Source of the DNA: Mytilus californianus | Taxonomy: Eukaryota; Mollusca; Bivalvia; Mytilida; Mytilidae | Assembly: GCF_021869535.1 (NCBI RefSeq) | Contig: NW_026262666.1 | Coordinates: forward strand, 248,001 to 312,000 | Length of the DNA stretch: 64,000 nt | Direction: 5' to 3' | Shown here: positions 53,170 to 64,000 of the stretch, in pieces | Layout of the letters: the number at the start of each line of letters is the position of its first letter | How positions within the stretch are numbered: the stretch's first letter is position 1 | Position numbers and translations under genes: made by a program | Notes under the pieces: generated by a model | What the model was told of the DNA's origin: nothing | The model's database searches: none | Seen by the model: the letters and a program-made list of their open reading frames with translations, nothing else

Positions 53170-53850
53170 TATAGGGTCTTTGCATCGGCACTAAACACAT
53201 TTATTTAAAAACCAGTTGTTGGCATGACACGGGTTATGTTCTTCTCATATATGTTATGATGGTATGATACTAAACCCCTAACGGGAAGGATTGTGCCTGA
53301 TATTCATATGATGAAGACATAATCTTTCAATCAGTTTAATTGAAGTCTGGAGCTGGCATGTCAGTTAACTGCTAGTAGTCTGTTGTTATTTATGTATTAT
53401 TGTCATTTTGTTTATTTTCTTTGGTTACATCTTCTGACATCAGACTCGGACTTCTCTTGAACTGAATTTTAATGTGCGTATTGTTATGCGTTTACTTTTC
53501 TACATTGGCTAGAGGTATAGGGGGAGGGTTGAGATCTCATAAACATGTTTAACCCCGCCGCATTTTTGCGCCTGTCCCAAGTCAGGAGCCTCTAGCCTTT
53601 GTTAGTCTTGTATTATTTTTAATTTTAGTTTCTTGTGTACAATTTGGAGTTTAGTATGGCGTTCATTATCACTGAACTAGTATATATATTTGTTTAGGGG
53701 CCAGCTGAAGGACGCCTCCGGGTGCGGGAATTTCTCGCTGCATTGAAGACCTGTTGGTGGCCTTCTGCTGTTGTCTGTTCTGTGGTCGGGTTGTTGTCTC
53801 TTTGACACATTCCCCATTTCCATTCTCAATTTTATTTAACCTGCTATTTT
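53170..53850 (+). mobile_element. retrotransposon 3' end (copy 3)
   Basis: tagggtctttgcatcggcac to ttccattctcaattttattt, in the opposite orientation to the 50675-51770 copy. Carries the ggttaaacatg-type and cttgtcccaagtc-type tail motifs (aacatgtttaaccccgccgc, cgcctgtcccaagtcaggag). Confidence 0.75.
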
Positions 53851-54046
53851 GATATTTAATCTTAATGAATTTAGAGGTTTTCAATACCAAAACACAGACT
53901 TAGCCATAACATGTAAACAATGTAAAAATGAACCATGGCTGAGGAGACGGGGCGAAATAATCTCCATGGATATGAGATGTGCTAATTTCTGACAACTACA
54001 CACAAAATATCATTTATCTGTCGTCAGTGGTTATTCTCAAACTGAC

Positions 54047-54240
54047 TACTGTGAATTCATTTATTTTTGTGGCTACTGATTTTCATGGATTGAGGGAAAA
54101 CTTACATTTTGTGGTTTTGCCAAAGTCTGCATACAAGCCTATAGAAAACTTGTAATTCCTTGAACATTTATTCACGGTTCATCTGTACCCAAGAAATCCA
54201 CGAAAATTAGTATCCAACGAATAATAATGAATCCACAGTA
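54047..54240. mobile_element. CTGTGGATTCA MITE, well preserved
   Basis: Ends tactgtgaattcatttattt and ataataatgaatccacagta (TA at both ends). The gap to the next gene signal (54241-54760) otherwise holds only a gttgtctcattggcaatcat fragment (54326-54345). Confidence 0.8.
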
Positions 54241-54760
54241 ATTACAAACTTTGTTTTACATTTGTCATTTCGGGGGCTTTTATAGGTGTTTTATATTTCT
54301 GTATCATTTGGTCTCTTGTGGAGAGTTGTCTCATTGGCAATCATACCACATCTTCTTATTTTTATGTTTGTACAATTTTTCTGAAAATTTTCAGTGAAGA
54401 TAGCCCTTAACCTGCTGATCATGTTTAGTCTGTCAATTTTGCTCTTATTGCTTTAATTCTTTAGATACCGGATATAAGCCATAAACTTCTGTTTTACCCC
54501 AAGTCCTATTTTTAGCTACAGCAGTCATGTTTTTTGAAGGATCACATCTAAATCCCTGGAAACAATTTTAAAAATTTGAAAACATTTGGCCCAGTATTTT
54601 CGGAAGAGAACATTTAAATTTTTTTTTTTTATGACAACATACAGCCAACGTTGACGGATGCCAAGTGATAGCAATAGCTGTGAGCTAAAAAGGTTCCTTT
54701 GAGACATGTGTGCTGAGAGAGAAACAAAAGCTAATACAACAAAATAAACCTAATGGAATG

Positions 54761-54766
54761 TTTATT
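54761..54766 (-). promoter_or_regulatory. candidate poly(A) signal for the minus-strand gene
   Basis: The minus strand reads ctaataaacattcc, then a T/G-rich tract (ggtttattttgttgta) 15-30 bases downstream, which is the usual cleavage-site layout. Confidence 0.4.
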
Positions 54767-57700
54767 AGAAAATACATTGTAACACTATTCATATGTATTG
54801 TACATGTAGAAAAGTTTGATAAAATTATTCTTTGCTGAAATGTATATTTTAGCCTAAAGCTTCAATGTGTTGAAATTGGCACATGATATGATTCTCTGCA
54901 TGAGATTTTCAAGATGGTATTAAGATTAAAGTGGTGATTATTTTTCATAGTCCTATTATTCTTAAATCTGATGAAAAGAAAAAACATTGGCAATATATAA
55001 ATTGACCACACATCAATTAAATAGCAACCATTTTTTTCTATAAGACATTGTAAAAAACAAATCTAGTTTCAGTATACTACATATAATGGAATTATGCTAC
55101 TCAAAATTAATTTTACCTATTTCTGAAAACCTTAGTTTTAAAGCATATTCAGACTTTAATGGCCTTAATAATTGTATGTTCAAAATAAAATCATAAGTAC
55201 AGTTCAATCTCAACACATATTTAGAGCATGTAATCTATGTTCTTATTCTAAAAAATAGAACTAGAAAAAGATCAGAAAACCGTGTGTGTTTATACCCCCT
55301 GCACACAAAGTTTTTAGGGGTTACTTAAGAAAGATCTCATCATTCCCTGTTTGTCTGTCTTGTCTTGTCCATGTGCATTATAAGCATAACTCTTATTATA
55401 ACTAGTGGGATATTGATAATCTTTAAACAGTTGGAAGGACATTACCTGAGGATGTGCATCAAGAAATATATTCCCAGTCCAACTTAAAGGGTGATAATTG
55501 AATTGACTTAACAGGGGGAGTTATCCTTTTTCATTCACTCACATTTCTGGTTAAAACTTACTTAAAAAGTTTTGTTATTTAAAATAAGTGAAAAAATACA
55601 TACAAAAAAATCCATAGGTTTTTTTTTTTTTTTACATGTTCTTTCCAGTAAATATTTGTCCAAACTTCTTCCTGACTAGGGACACCAATACTTAATGAGA
55701 CAAAGATTGAACATTTAAGGGTGACTGCCTCTGTAAAAAGAACTCAATTAAACATATAAGAGAAACTGGGACGTAACTGGAATGATATAAAATAAAGGAC
55801 GGTTCAGGATATCTTGAAGAAATGTTAAATCATGAAAGACTTGTGTAAAAACAAGAAAAGTAACTTATATAAGCACAAGATGGAAATTTTCATTTAAACA
55901 AACAAAAATTGATTGGATTTCATCTTGAATTTTCTTCTTAAATTCGTTAAATATAAAATCTGTAGCTTCTTTTACAGACCAAAAACATTCATGACATACA
56001 ATACAGTAGTATATGTAGCAGGGATCAGTATGAACAATGCCAAGAGTAACGTTTATATAACTATCACACTGTATTAATAGGGAACAAAATCTAATTCATC
56101 TAAAAAATGAGATTGTTCTTACATATATAAAAAAAATTGCATGAAGATTTCTAAATTTAAATTAAAAAATAATGGCAATTCAAATTTGCATGGATTGAAG
56201 AAAACTTCAACAAAATTATAAGAAAAATTAATGGAGACATAAGTGTTGGTGTATATTTTTTTTTTTAATTAAGTATGATGTCAACATTCTTTACTGGACA
56301 AATAATTGCATTATTTAAATTAATGATATCAACTACAACTTGAATGTCTACAGACTTTTTATAGAAAACCAAAAGACATTTTTTTTAAAAAATATTTTTT
56401 TAATTTATATTTTTCTTCAACATTGATATATAACGTCTGAAATTTCTGATCGTTTTCCTGAAGTGAAACTGAAATATCTTTAAAAAAAACAAAAAAGAAC
56501 GCAAGATATTTTTCTTGGCATTTTGAAAAGTTTGAATAAAAATTTGCTTTGTATCATAATGTCAAGCAATAATGAATGGTGGGTATTAACAGTATTGTAT
56601 GCCCTTAGATGAAATAGGAATGCCTTCTCAATCTTCACAGAACAATAATCTGATTAATTTCTATTTCAATTTTACAATAACCATGGAAACAATAAAATGA
56701 ATATTTTTTTTATATTTAATAGCAACCTTGATTTACTGTTGATGCTAAATCATCAATTTTTTCACTTTATGTTAATTCTCTATGTTTGGAACAAATATAT
56801 TGTGGATATTGTAGTCCAAAAAAACACAGAAATCACAAAAATACAAACCAAAATCACAAACATTTGAAGATTTCATTATCAATTGAATTTCCTCAGTCAA
56901 TGAAAATAAACATGCACAAATAACAGCTCCTTCACTTAATTATCTGTCCTTTATCAAAGAAATAACTTCCTTTGAAAGAAATACATCTATACAGTATGAT
57001 GGCAATTTCTTCAATTCTTATCAAAATGTCTAATATAAAGATAAATTAATTTGCAAGAGCATGTAATGATAAACAAAAATGATATAAAGCTCAGAAAACA
57101 TTGATCTGATTGAGGAAAGAATAAATATTTTTTTTTTTTCATAGGGATGGATTGATACAAATGGAAGATAACTCATGATTAAATGAAGAAAAAATATATT
57201 TTGATTCTTTGTAAGGTGGGCGTTTCCAAACAAATGAAATATTTCAAGTAGATATACAGATCTAAAACATAGCAATGAAATTATAAAGCAACAAAAAACA
57301 TTGGTATACTAATATAAAAATAAAAAATATCCCTCCACACACTTAAGCAAATGTTAATTCTGATTTGAGCAATGTATATGAACTGTCATGATTACATTGT
57401 AAATTTAGTGCAAATGGTATTAATAACAACTCATTAAAATTCACATCAACAACCTCTCAACAGTTTGTTTAAGTGCCAGTCTTTGTAAGAATCAGGCAAT
57501 TTAGAAGAATATCAAACATGGCAAAAAAAAAAACCAACCTACCTAACCATCCTATTTTGAAGTTACCCTCATCCAGAGGAAGAATCTGTACGTCTTTCTT
57601 TCTGCATGTCTTGTAATTTGAGAAATCTAAAGATAACTTTTGGTTAGAATGATAACAAGTTAAGGAGTTAGCTCCCATTAATTGTTAATTTCTAGTGCAT

Positions 57701-58424
57701 TTCAACCAAATTTTATCTTGAAATACCAGATCAGGAAAAGGAAACAAATGTTATTTTCATGCACCATGATATATTTTGAAAATAAACTAATGTAAACATG
57801 AGTGGGTATTTGTTTGTCATGTTTTCACCATTGCCTGATATTTAGGCAGGTTGGCACTTAAAGGTTAAAATTATGGTACAAAAAAGCTGTTAACTAAATT
57901 ACAAAACATTCATATAGAAAATTAACTTTGATATAATACAAGTTGCTTTAAATGTCACATGTGAGGACACAGGTCTAATTTTTGCCTAAATGGAGGCACA
58001 GAACCCTAAATTTGTCAATTTTTTAGGCATATTGTGCAGGTATAAAATGAAAACCTGGACTATATTGTCATAATTATTTTTTTGGGCCAATTTAAGGATG
58101 ATACATTTCTACTATAAACCTGCCATAATATAAAGGTTAAAGGTTAATAAATGTCAAGTGAACAAGACAACATGAACGGAAAAATATACTGATAATTTTG
58201 AAATGAAATGTACTATTTTCACATAAAAAGATTTGATTGTCGACTAAAATGGAATACATTTATTAAACAAAACTCTCTTCTAATAAATAAAAAAATACAA
58301 CAAAAATATAAACTATGTCTATAGAAAAGCAAGTAAAGAAAGTGACAATTTCAAAATACAAGTTCCTGTAGGTATTAGTTTGAACATTTATAAGGACTTT
58401 CAATTGGCTAATTCAGAATCTAAT

Positions 58425-58590
58425 GCATTCTGGGTAATATTTTCAAAAGTTTACACCAAAGTATCGTGATTGGTTAAAAATGTCCTAAACACTTTAAATT
58501 CAACCAATGATGTGACATTATTTTCATTTTGGGGAACAAACAATAAAATTACCCATATTCCTTTAGATTCTGAAACAGCCTATTCCCCTA
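58425..58590. repeat. inverse copy of the repeat at 10100-10290
   Basis: tgcattctgggtaatatttt to attacccatattcctttaga matches the complement of the other copy, including caaccaatga. Confidence 0.6.
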
Positions 58591-58749
58591 TGTAATAAAA
58601 TTATTGGGGATACATTTATCTATTTTTGAGGATAGAAGAATAGTTGCATTTTCCTGAATACTTGAATTTGTTGTTTGAAGATAATCCTGCATACAAGCCT
58701 ACATAATATATATCTATTCTGTTGAAAACTAAAAAAAAAACAAATTTAA

Positions 58750-58860
58750 CCATGGAATGGAAACGGGGAATGTGTCAAAGAGACAACAACCTGACCAAAA
58801 AGCAGAAAACAGGTCAAGGCCACATATCAAACAGGAATCTCAGAACAACCGATGGGTAAG
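58750..58860 (-). mobile_element. fragment of the retrotransposon 3' tail
   Basis: aatggaaacggggaatgtgt, caaagagacaacaacctgac match the tail of the 50.7-kb copy in the same orientation. Diverges after about 60 bases. Confidence 0.55.
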
Positions 58861-60229
58861 CTTCAGTTGCTTTCACTTTACATTTTGTAAACAAACTGAT
58901 TTTTGCTGATTTTTGTTGTTGTGTAAAGCCCTTTCAAGCCTTCTTTGATGCAAAGTATTTTCATGATTTTCGAACATTGCTGATGTACTCATTTAATAGC
59001 GGATCCTAGTTTGACAACAATCTATATTTGTATTATTTTCTACTTCAGAAAGTGGCAGTGAAAATTAGATCCTTTATGCTATTCTAAATAAGTTTTCATT
59101 TACACAAACCATATCTTTTCATTTCTTCTATAAATGCCCCAAAAATGTGTTTATTTCATTATATCAAAAGCTGAGGAAGGAAAATTACATATGTTATCTA
59201 TTTAAATCAAAACTTGTATTTTGAGATGGTCCTTAAGAAATACCTGTGATTGAAAGTTATAACAAATACTGAGATCAATATTGTTGATTAAATAACTTTA
59301 GTGGAATATACATACAAAACATTTCAACATTTTGTGCAGATGGATTTTTTTTAATAAAATTCTGATTATGGATGCTTAACTGTTTACAAAATACTATATA
59401 TTTCATAACACTTTCAATTACAGTTATGAATAAATTCATTCAGACATTTAATTTCATCTATTTCAAAAATGTTTTTTTTTTTTACAAATTTTCATACCTG
59501 CCAACTTAAAAAATTTTGGCATGAAATACATGATTTAATGCCTTGTCCTGAGTGTATGGTTGTAATATTTAAAGTAAACTAAAAAAAACAAGTTTCACAA
59601 AAATTGTTTTTGAATAAAAGGACATATAAGATAATGCGAATTGTCTGAATATTGACTAAATGCTCTTATTTATCATACTTATTGAAACAAATATATCAAT
59701 ATAAACCTTTAATTTCCTATCAGATTTAAGTTTTTTCTACATAATTTTTCCTTTATAAAATCCCAAACTAAACATGAATCAAACAGATAATAGGGAAAAA
59801 ATGGGATAGATTGAAAAGAAAAGAACATTTACTTTTTCGTCAATTGCAAATGTCAAAAAATTATAAAATAATTACAGCGACTAATTTCACAAAAAATCTT
59901 ACGAGAAAAAAACACTCGTAAGTCATGAACATTTCAGTATAACTTACGATAAATTTTTGTCGTAAGATGTTTTGTGAAAAGAGCCCCTGAATTGTAAAAA
60001 AAATGATACATCCTTACTTCTGCATTTGCAAACTTAATACACAGTAGATAATACTGTGAACCAAATTATTTTTGCTGACACTTTTTTTTTCATTAGGCCA
60101 TTGTGGTCAATTATGCATTTTCATGATTTTTTTTATTTTGTTGGTTATTTATACAAAAGAACATCCAATTTTTACAATTCGATATAATATGTTTCTTTTC
60201 CAGCAAAAATTCAAATATTAATTGAGTTT

Positions 60230-60487
60230 ACAATACTATTGATTCCTTTATTTTTGTGGAGTGAGAAAACCATTGTATTTCCATAGATATTTGATTTTGT
60301 GGTTTTGCTACAAAAGTCAACATACAAGCTTATAGAAAATTTGTATTTAGTAAACAACATGACAAATTAAATAATATGGGGTTGGGGCCAAAAACAGCCC
60401 TTATCACCCTTTGTCTTTTGTAGGTCACCTTTACTTGTGAAATTCATGAAAATGGATATCCAACGAAAAATAATGAATACACAATAG
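60230..60487. mobile_element. degenerate CTGTGGATTCA-family MITE
   Basis: ctattgattcctttattttt at left; ggatatccaacgaaaaataa and tgaatacacaatag at right. Interior gtggttttgctacaaaagtc matches the family. Confidence 0.6.
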
Positions 60488-60544
60488 TTTAAAAAAATTC
60501 GACACTAAGTCACAAAATTATAATACAAAATATCACACATGATT

Positions 60545-60712
60545 TCTGAAGTCATTCAACTTTCTGTTTAACTAATCACTGGAATGAGTCAACTTTCTGG
60601 CTAACTAGTCATAGGTAACAAGTCAACCTTTCTGGCTAACTAGTCACTGGAAACAAGTCAACCTTTCTGGCTAACTTGTCACCGGAAACAAGTCAATCTT
60701 TCTTCTTATCAT
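60545..60712. repeat. ~38-bp tandem repeat covering the stop codon of the candidate last exon
   Basis: About four units of gtcaacctttctggctaact + agtcactggaaacaa. On the minus strand the rightmost unit is the end of the coding frame (ttccggtgacaagttag); each further unit repeats the coding end and its TAG into the UTR. Confidence 0.85.
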
Positions 60713-60751
60713 CTCTTCTGTGGACTGTAGTCTGTCTTGTGTAATTTTTGT
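60671..60751 (-). CDS. candidate last coding exon of the CCDC28-like gene
   Basis: After acceptor ccttaactcaaacacag the minus strand reads 26 codons and a TAG, beginning TKITQDRLQSTEEM and ending PVTS. Joined in phase 0 to the upstream exon it extends the helical pattern (KLSRLIDQ|TKITQDRLQ) much as NLDQLLSNLEDLSNSIQ does in human CCDC28B. I see no better candidate between here and 63.2 kb. Protein similarity is weak, so this is inference. The stop-codon end is itself tandemly repeated. Confidence 0.42.
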   Translation of the reverse strand, partial: TKITQDRLQSTEEMIRRKIDLFPVTS

Positions 60752-61094
60752 CTGTGTTTGAGTTAAGGAAAGACAAGAATGACAAAAACATGACTTTTCA
60801 TCTGAATATAAAAACTTGTACAAAAAGGGGTGTAGGAGGATGTCTCTTTCCAAAATTCACTAGAAATATAAATGCCAAATCATGAAATCCCATGAAAATA
60901 AAATGTTGGTTCCCGCATCACAATATAATTAAATCCCATAGTCCAGAATTCCCAACAGATGTCTTGGACAAAGTAATTAGTTCATTCAACTCATTAGCTA
61001 TCATTAAATTAAACAGAAACATTTGCTTCCCAATTTCAGATGTTAATAATAATAGATTGAAGTCAGATATTTTATCAAGAATCAAGTTATCTTC

Positions 61095-61290
61095 CCAAAG
61101 GAATGTTCTGAACGAATCAAATTGACAACATTGAGGTTCATTCAAAAGGAATGTTTTAAACGAATCAAATTGAACATTGGTGTTCATTCAAAAGGAATGT
61201 TCTCAACCAATCAAATTGAACATTGGTGTTCATACAAAAGGAATGTTCTCAACCAATCAAATTCCCAAAATTGATGTCCATACAAAAGGA
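61095..61290. repeat. ~53-bp tandem repeat, about four units
   Basis: aaaggaatgttctcaaccaa, tcaaattgaacattggtgtt and cattc/atacaaaagga recur. The open frames at 60892-61125 (plus) and 60918-61187 (minus) run into it and look like chance. Confidence 0.85.
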
Positions 61291-61736
61291 TACATTGAAG
61301 AACTAATGGAATGAAGCTAAAAAAAAACAAATAAAAATATATACACTTTCAAACTATATAAACATGTTTACTAGCTTCTGCAGAATCACTTCTCAAAAAA
61401 ATATACTAATATGTTATATTGTAGAGATGTTATATCTATTAAGTTTATATGCAACTGTCATACAAGTGAGAGGTTTAGCTAGCTATAAAACCAGGTTAAA
61501 TCCTCCATTTTCAACAAAAGGAATTGCCTGTACCAAGTCAGGAATATGACAGTTGTTATCCATTCGTTTGATGTGTTTGAGCTTTTGATTTTGCCAATTG
61601 ATAAAGGACTTTCCATTTTGAATTTTCATTGGAGTTCGGTACTTTTGTTATTCAACTTTTTATAAGGTATTTTCTATGATGATTTGAGACATGATTCCAT
61701 CTTAAGATTAACGAGTGCCAATGATTTGTTTTGATT

Positions 61737-62000
61737 GATTGATTGATTATTTGAGTTTAAAATCACTTTCAGCACTATTGGCTACATCGTGGCAGCCAGT
61801 TATTATTGGAGGAGGAAGTGGAAGTGCCTGGAGAGAACCACACAGTGTTGGCAGGAAAACTGGCAATCCTAGTCAATTAAGATTGGAGTCTAAAGAACCT
61901 GCCATGGCGAGGTTTAGAACTCACAACCTCAGTGTTGACAGGCTAGTGATACAGTCGATGATCTACTTAATTCACTCAGCCACAGCAGCCCCCAATGATT
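61737..62000 (-). mobile_element. tRNA-derived SINE
   Basis: The minus strand begins ggggctgctgtggctgagtg (A-box-like tggctgagtg), has a B-box-like gagttctaaacctcg about 60 bases later, and ends in a short-repeat tail (aatcaatcaatcaatc). That is the anatomy of a tRNA-related SINE with pol III promoter boxes. The 107-codon plus-strand frame over it is not a gene. Confidence 0.75.
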
Positions 62001-62149
62001 TGAAGTCTTTGAAAATGTTTACTTTTAAAGTTTTGAAGTACAGTAAATTATATAACTTATAGCTTCTGATTATGATTGGTCAATCTTTTAATTGGTCTAG
62101 ATCATACCCTTTTTTTTGTCCTAAGTTTCAACAGTGTTAGATTGCCTGA

Positions 62150-63231
62150 CATTGTGTACTTTGATTTTCAACTAATCAAGTAGTTTAGACAGCTTTTGAT
62201 TGGCTAAGATTGAATTTCAACTGATCAATAAGCCGTGACCACTTTTGAATGGCAGAATTTCTGGCCCTTTATTTTTACATTGTCAATTATTTTAGTGTTA
62301 ATTGAGAGTGATTAAAGCCTTTCTTTTACCTAATCAATAAGTAAAGACAGTTTTTGATTACTGTAGTATAAAATTCAGAAATAATTGCGGGTTTTTATTA
62401 ATGTGAATATCTGACTGAGTGAGTATCACAATAATATTCAAAACTTACATTCTGATATCTGATACATGTATATGTATATTTGTATGCAGCTTTTCCCGAA
62501 ACGGCAATAATAAATCTAACATTTTTGTCCATTTTTCAAAAATTCCAATAATAAATGTACGCAATATTTTCTGAATTTACAGTAGTTGAAACTCTGTACT
62601 TTGATTTGCAATTAATCAATTAGTTTAGACAATTTTGAATGGCTGAATTTCTGGCCTTTTATTTTTTTACCTTGTCAATCAGTATACTTTTTAAATGAGT
62701 GTGATTAAAACTTTTATGTTTTACCTGATAAATAAGTCAAGACAGTTTTTGATTGACTACTATTCTTTAATTCAAATCAACAGGTCTAGAAATTTTTGAT
62801 TGACTAAGTAGTTTAGTTTTCGATTGAGTGTGAGTCAAGCCATGGAAGTTTTACCTGATCAATTAGTCTAGACAGTTTTTGATTTGCTGTAATTCTGGCC
62901 TTTAATTTTCACTGATCAATAAGTCTAGACAGTTCTTGATTGGCTCAGTTTATGGCCTTTAATTTTTAACAAGACAATTAGTTTAGTTTTCAATTAAGTG
63001 TGATTCAAGTCTTTAAGTTTTACCTGACCAATAAGTCGAGATAGTTGGTTTAAATTTTACATGATCAAGAAGTTTAAGCAGCTTTTGATTTGGTAAAATT
63101 TTGGCCTTTGATTTTCACTGATCAAAAAGTCTATAAATTTATTGAATTGGCCAAAATTCTAGCCTTTTATTTTTACCTGATCAATAAGTCTAGACAGTTT
63201 TGAATTGGCCGAAATTCTAGCCTTTTCATCG
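62150..63231. repeat. ~60-bp diverged tandem array built from the CCDC28-like exon end
   Basis: The motif tgatcaataagtctagacag, tttttgattggct, ttctggccttttatttttac recurs a dozen or more times with 60-130-bp spacing. The rightmost unit is coding (the SANSKLSRLIDQ end and donor of 63177-63337). A MITE sits inside at 62359-62584. Confidence 0.85.
62359..62584. mobile_element. MITE of the ACTGTAAATTC family
   Basis: Left tactgtagtataaaattcag and right atattttctgaatttacagt are inverted, TA at both ends. It interrupts the 60-bp array. Confidence 0.7.
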
Positions 63232-63337
63232 TTTCCTCTCTGTAAGTCTTGATGAATGTCTAATTCGAAATGGAGTCGTGCTAAACATTCTTGTTGCTCT
63301 CTTATCATATCCATCTGCTGAAATGTTGAACCACCGC
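63177..63337 (-). CDS. CCDC28A/B-like coiled-coil protein, penultimate coding exon
   Basis: On the minus strand, after acceptor tttttttag, the 161-nt exon reads 2 nt, then 53 codons: GGSTFQQMDMIREQQECLAR, LHFELDIHQDL, and finally KLSRLIDQ before donor gtaaaa. It resembles the conserved core of human CCDC28A/B, which I recall as (F/I)EQ(M/L)EHVR.MQEKLARL and later NLD.LLS.LE. CCDC28B modifies Bardet-Biedl phenotypes and binds mTORC2 components; CCDC28A is poorly characterised. The N-terminal exons lie right of the window. Convergent with MED14. Tandem repeats derived from this exon's end fill the adjacent intron. Confidence 0.78.
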
Positions 63338-63485
63338 CTAAAAAAGTTAAATAAAAAATGTCAGTAATTTATATTCTGAAAGTTAGAATTGTTGTTCAAA
63401 TCAAGTATGTTTTTTTTAACATTAAAAAAGTATTTCAGGTATTTGGAGTAATAATTAAAGACCTATAAACGGCAATGGTGATTTT

Positions 63486-63670
63486 GTGCACTGTGGAATC
63501 AATTTTCCTGGACAACAATTTCTTGGATTCAGGAAAACTAACATTTTCGTGGTTATCTCAAAGTCTGCATATAAGCCTATAGAAAATTTGTAATTCGTTG
63601 AACATTGAATTGATGGTTCAAATTTGAATTGATGGTTCAACTGTACTCACGAAAATAGGTATACCACAAA
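63486..63670. mobile_element. CTGTGGATTCA-family MITE, degenerate ends
   Basis: ctgtggaatcaattttcctg at left; internal cgtggttatctcaaagtctg and catataagcctatagaaaat. The right end is diverged. Confidence 0.6.
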
Positions 63671-63685
63671 AAACTAGACATCATT

Positions 63686-63955
63686 GAGATGGGAGCCATC
63701 TCTGTGGGCCCCTCTGTAAAAAACAGTTGTCAACTGAAACTTAAAGTTTTTGACCTTGACCTTTGACCTAGGAAGTTGTACAAACATTATGACACACCCT
63801 CTGGTGTTGGTTAATATACATGTCAAGTATAAAGTATGAAATTATAACATTTCTCTAGATATAGAGCGGACATAATTTGTTACGGATGGACGGTCGGATG
63901 GACGGACAGACTGATCACTATATGGCAACCCTCCACTAGGTGGGGCCCTACTTAT
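63686..63955 (+). mobile_element. hairpin-started element ending in a ggacgg tract
   Basis: Starts with GAGATGGGAGCCATCTC (63686-63702), a perfect small hairpin. It contains tttgaccttgacctttgacc and a ggatggacggtcggatggac tract, and ends ccctccactaggtggggccc. Same layout as 37025-37341 but a different sequence family. Confidence 0.65.
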
Positions 63956-64000
63956 AAATCCACAATATATTCCAAGCAGCAAGTAATTAAAAACCTACCA

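Larger units (their letters stand above)
54761..60670 (-). other. long AT-rich stretch, possible 3' UTR of the CCDC28-like gene
   Basis: No coding sequence is recognisable. Compared with the introns of MED14 it is poor in repeats: only fragments at 58425-58590, 58600-58735 and 58750-58860 and a MITE at 60230-60487. The left end has AATAAA on the minus strand (54761-54766) followed by a GT-rich tract. A 5.9-kb UTR is speculative; the stretch could instead be intergenic or hold an undetected terminal exon. Confidence 0.3.

Noticed and set aside
60752-60775. U12-like branch sequence TTCCTTAAC (minus strand) before the candidate CCDC28-like last exon
   Set aside because: The matching donor at 63176 is gtaaaa, not a U12 donor, so I do not call a third U12 intron. 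The T-rich stretch can serve as a normal U2 acceptor.
60892-61187. ORFs of 77 (plus) and 89 (minus) codons
   Set aside because: No recognisable similarity; both run into a 53-bp tandem repeat within the presumed intron of the CCDC28-like gene.
61739-62062. 107-codon plus-strand ORF
   Set aside because: Overlaps a tRNA-derived SINE on the other strand; the frame is fortuitous.
1-64000. tRNA, rRNA or snRNA genes
   Set aside because: I saw no sequence with convincing full-length tRNA, rRNA or snRNA structure. The only pol III-like boxes are in the SINE near 61.9 kb.

Overview
The window is eukaryotic, intron-rich and AT-rich. Transposable-element families recur throughout it, including hairpin-capped elements with tandem-repeat cores, palindromic MITEs and retrotransposon 3' ends. 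From the proteins and from the general look of the repeats I infer a bivalve mollusc, most likely a mytilid mussel. No species can be fixed from sequence alone. There is no bacterial operon structure, rRNA or CRISPR array.

One large gene dominates. Thirty-six coding exons on the plus strand between 2309 and 52078 encode all but the N-terminus of MED14, the scaffold subunit of the Mediator complex. Every exon junction keeps the reading frame, giving 1362 complete residues and a TAG stop at 52076-52078. The first exon(s), with the start codon and promoter, lie to the left of the window. Two of its 35 introns (after exons 8 and 26) have the textbook signals of U12-dependent (minor spliceosome) introns; the other 33 look like ordinary U2 introns. 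Exons 28-30 encode a Pro/Ser-rich disordered linker between conserved blocks.

A second gene lies on the minus strand at the right edge. The exon at 63177-63337 encodes a conserved piece of a CCDC28A/B-family coiled-coil protein. A candidate last coding exon is at 60671-60751, possibly followed by a long AT-rich 3' UTR ending near a poly(A) signal at 54761-54766. The two genes converge, with MED14 probably ending near 52.93 kb, so about 1.8 kb of repeat-rich sequence separates the predicted 3' ends.

Most remaining sequence is intronic repeats. Hairpin-capped elements with satellite-like cores lie at 406-1681, 4944-5592, 10351-11250, 23341-24305, 24582-28998, 41469-43802 and 44571-45601. One more, at 25441-27326, is inserted inside the 24582 element. 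There are MITEs with TA or 5-bp target duplications, a three-deep nest of elements in intron 14, a tRNA-derived SINE at about 61.7-62.0 kb, copies of one retrotransposon 3' end (one with reverse-transcriptase remnants), and a 2.7-kb array of about 80 copies of a 33-bp unit in intron 35.

The most unusual theme is that local tandem duplications repeatedly capture exon ends or splice donors. This is seen for MED14 exons 3, 5, 21 and 24, the CCDC28-like exon, and the stop-codon end of its candidate last exon.
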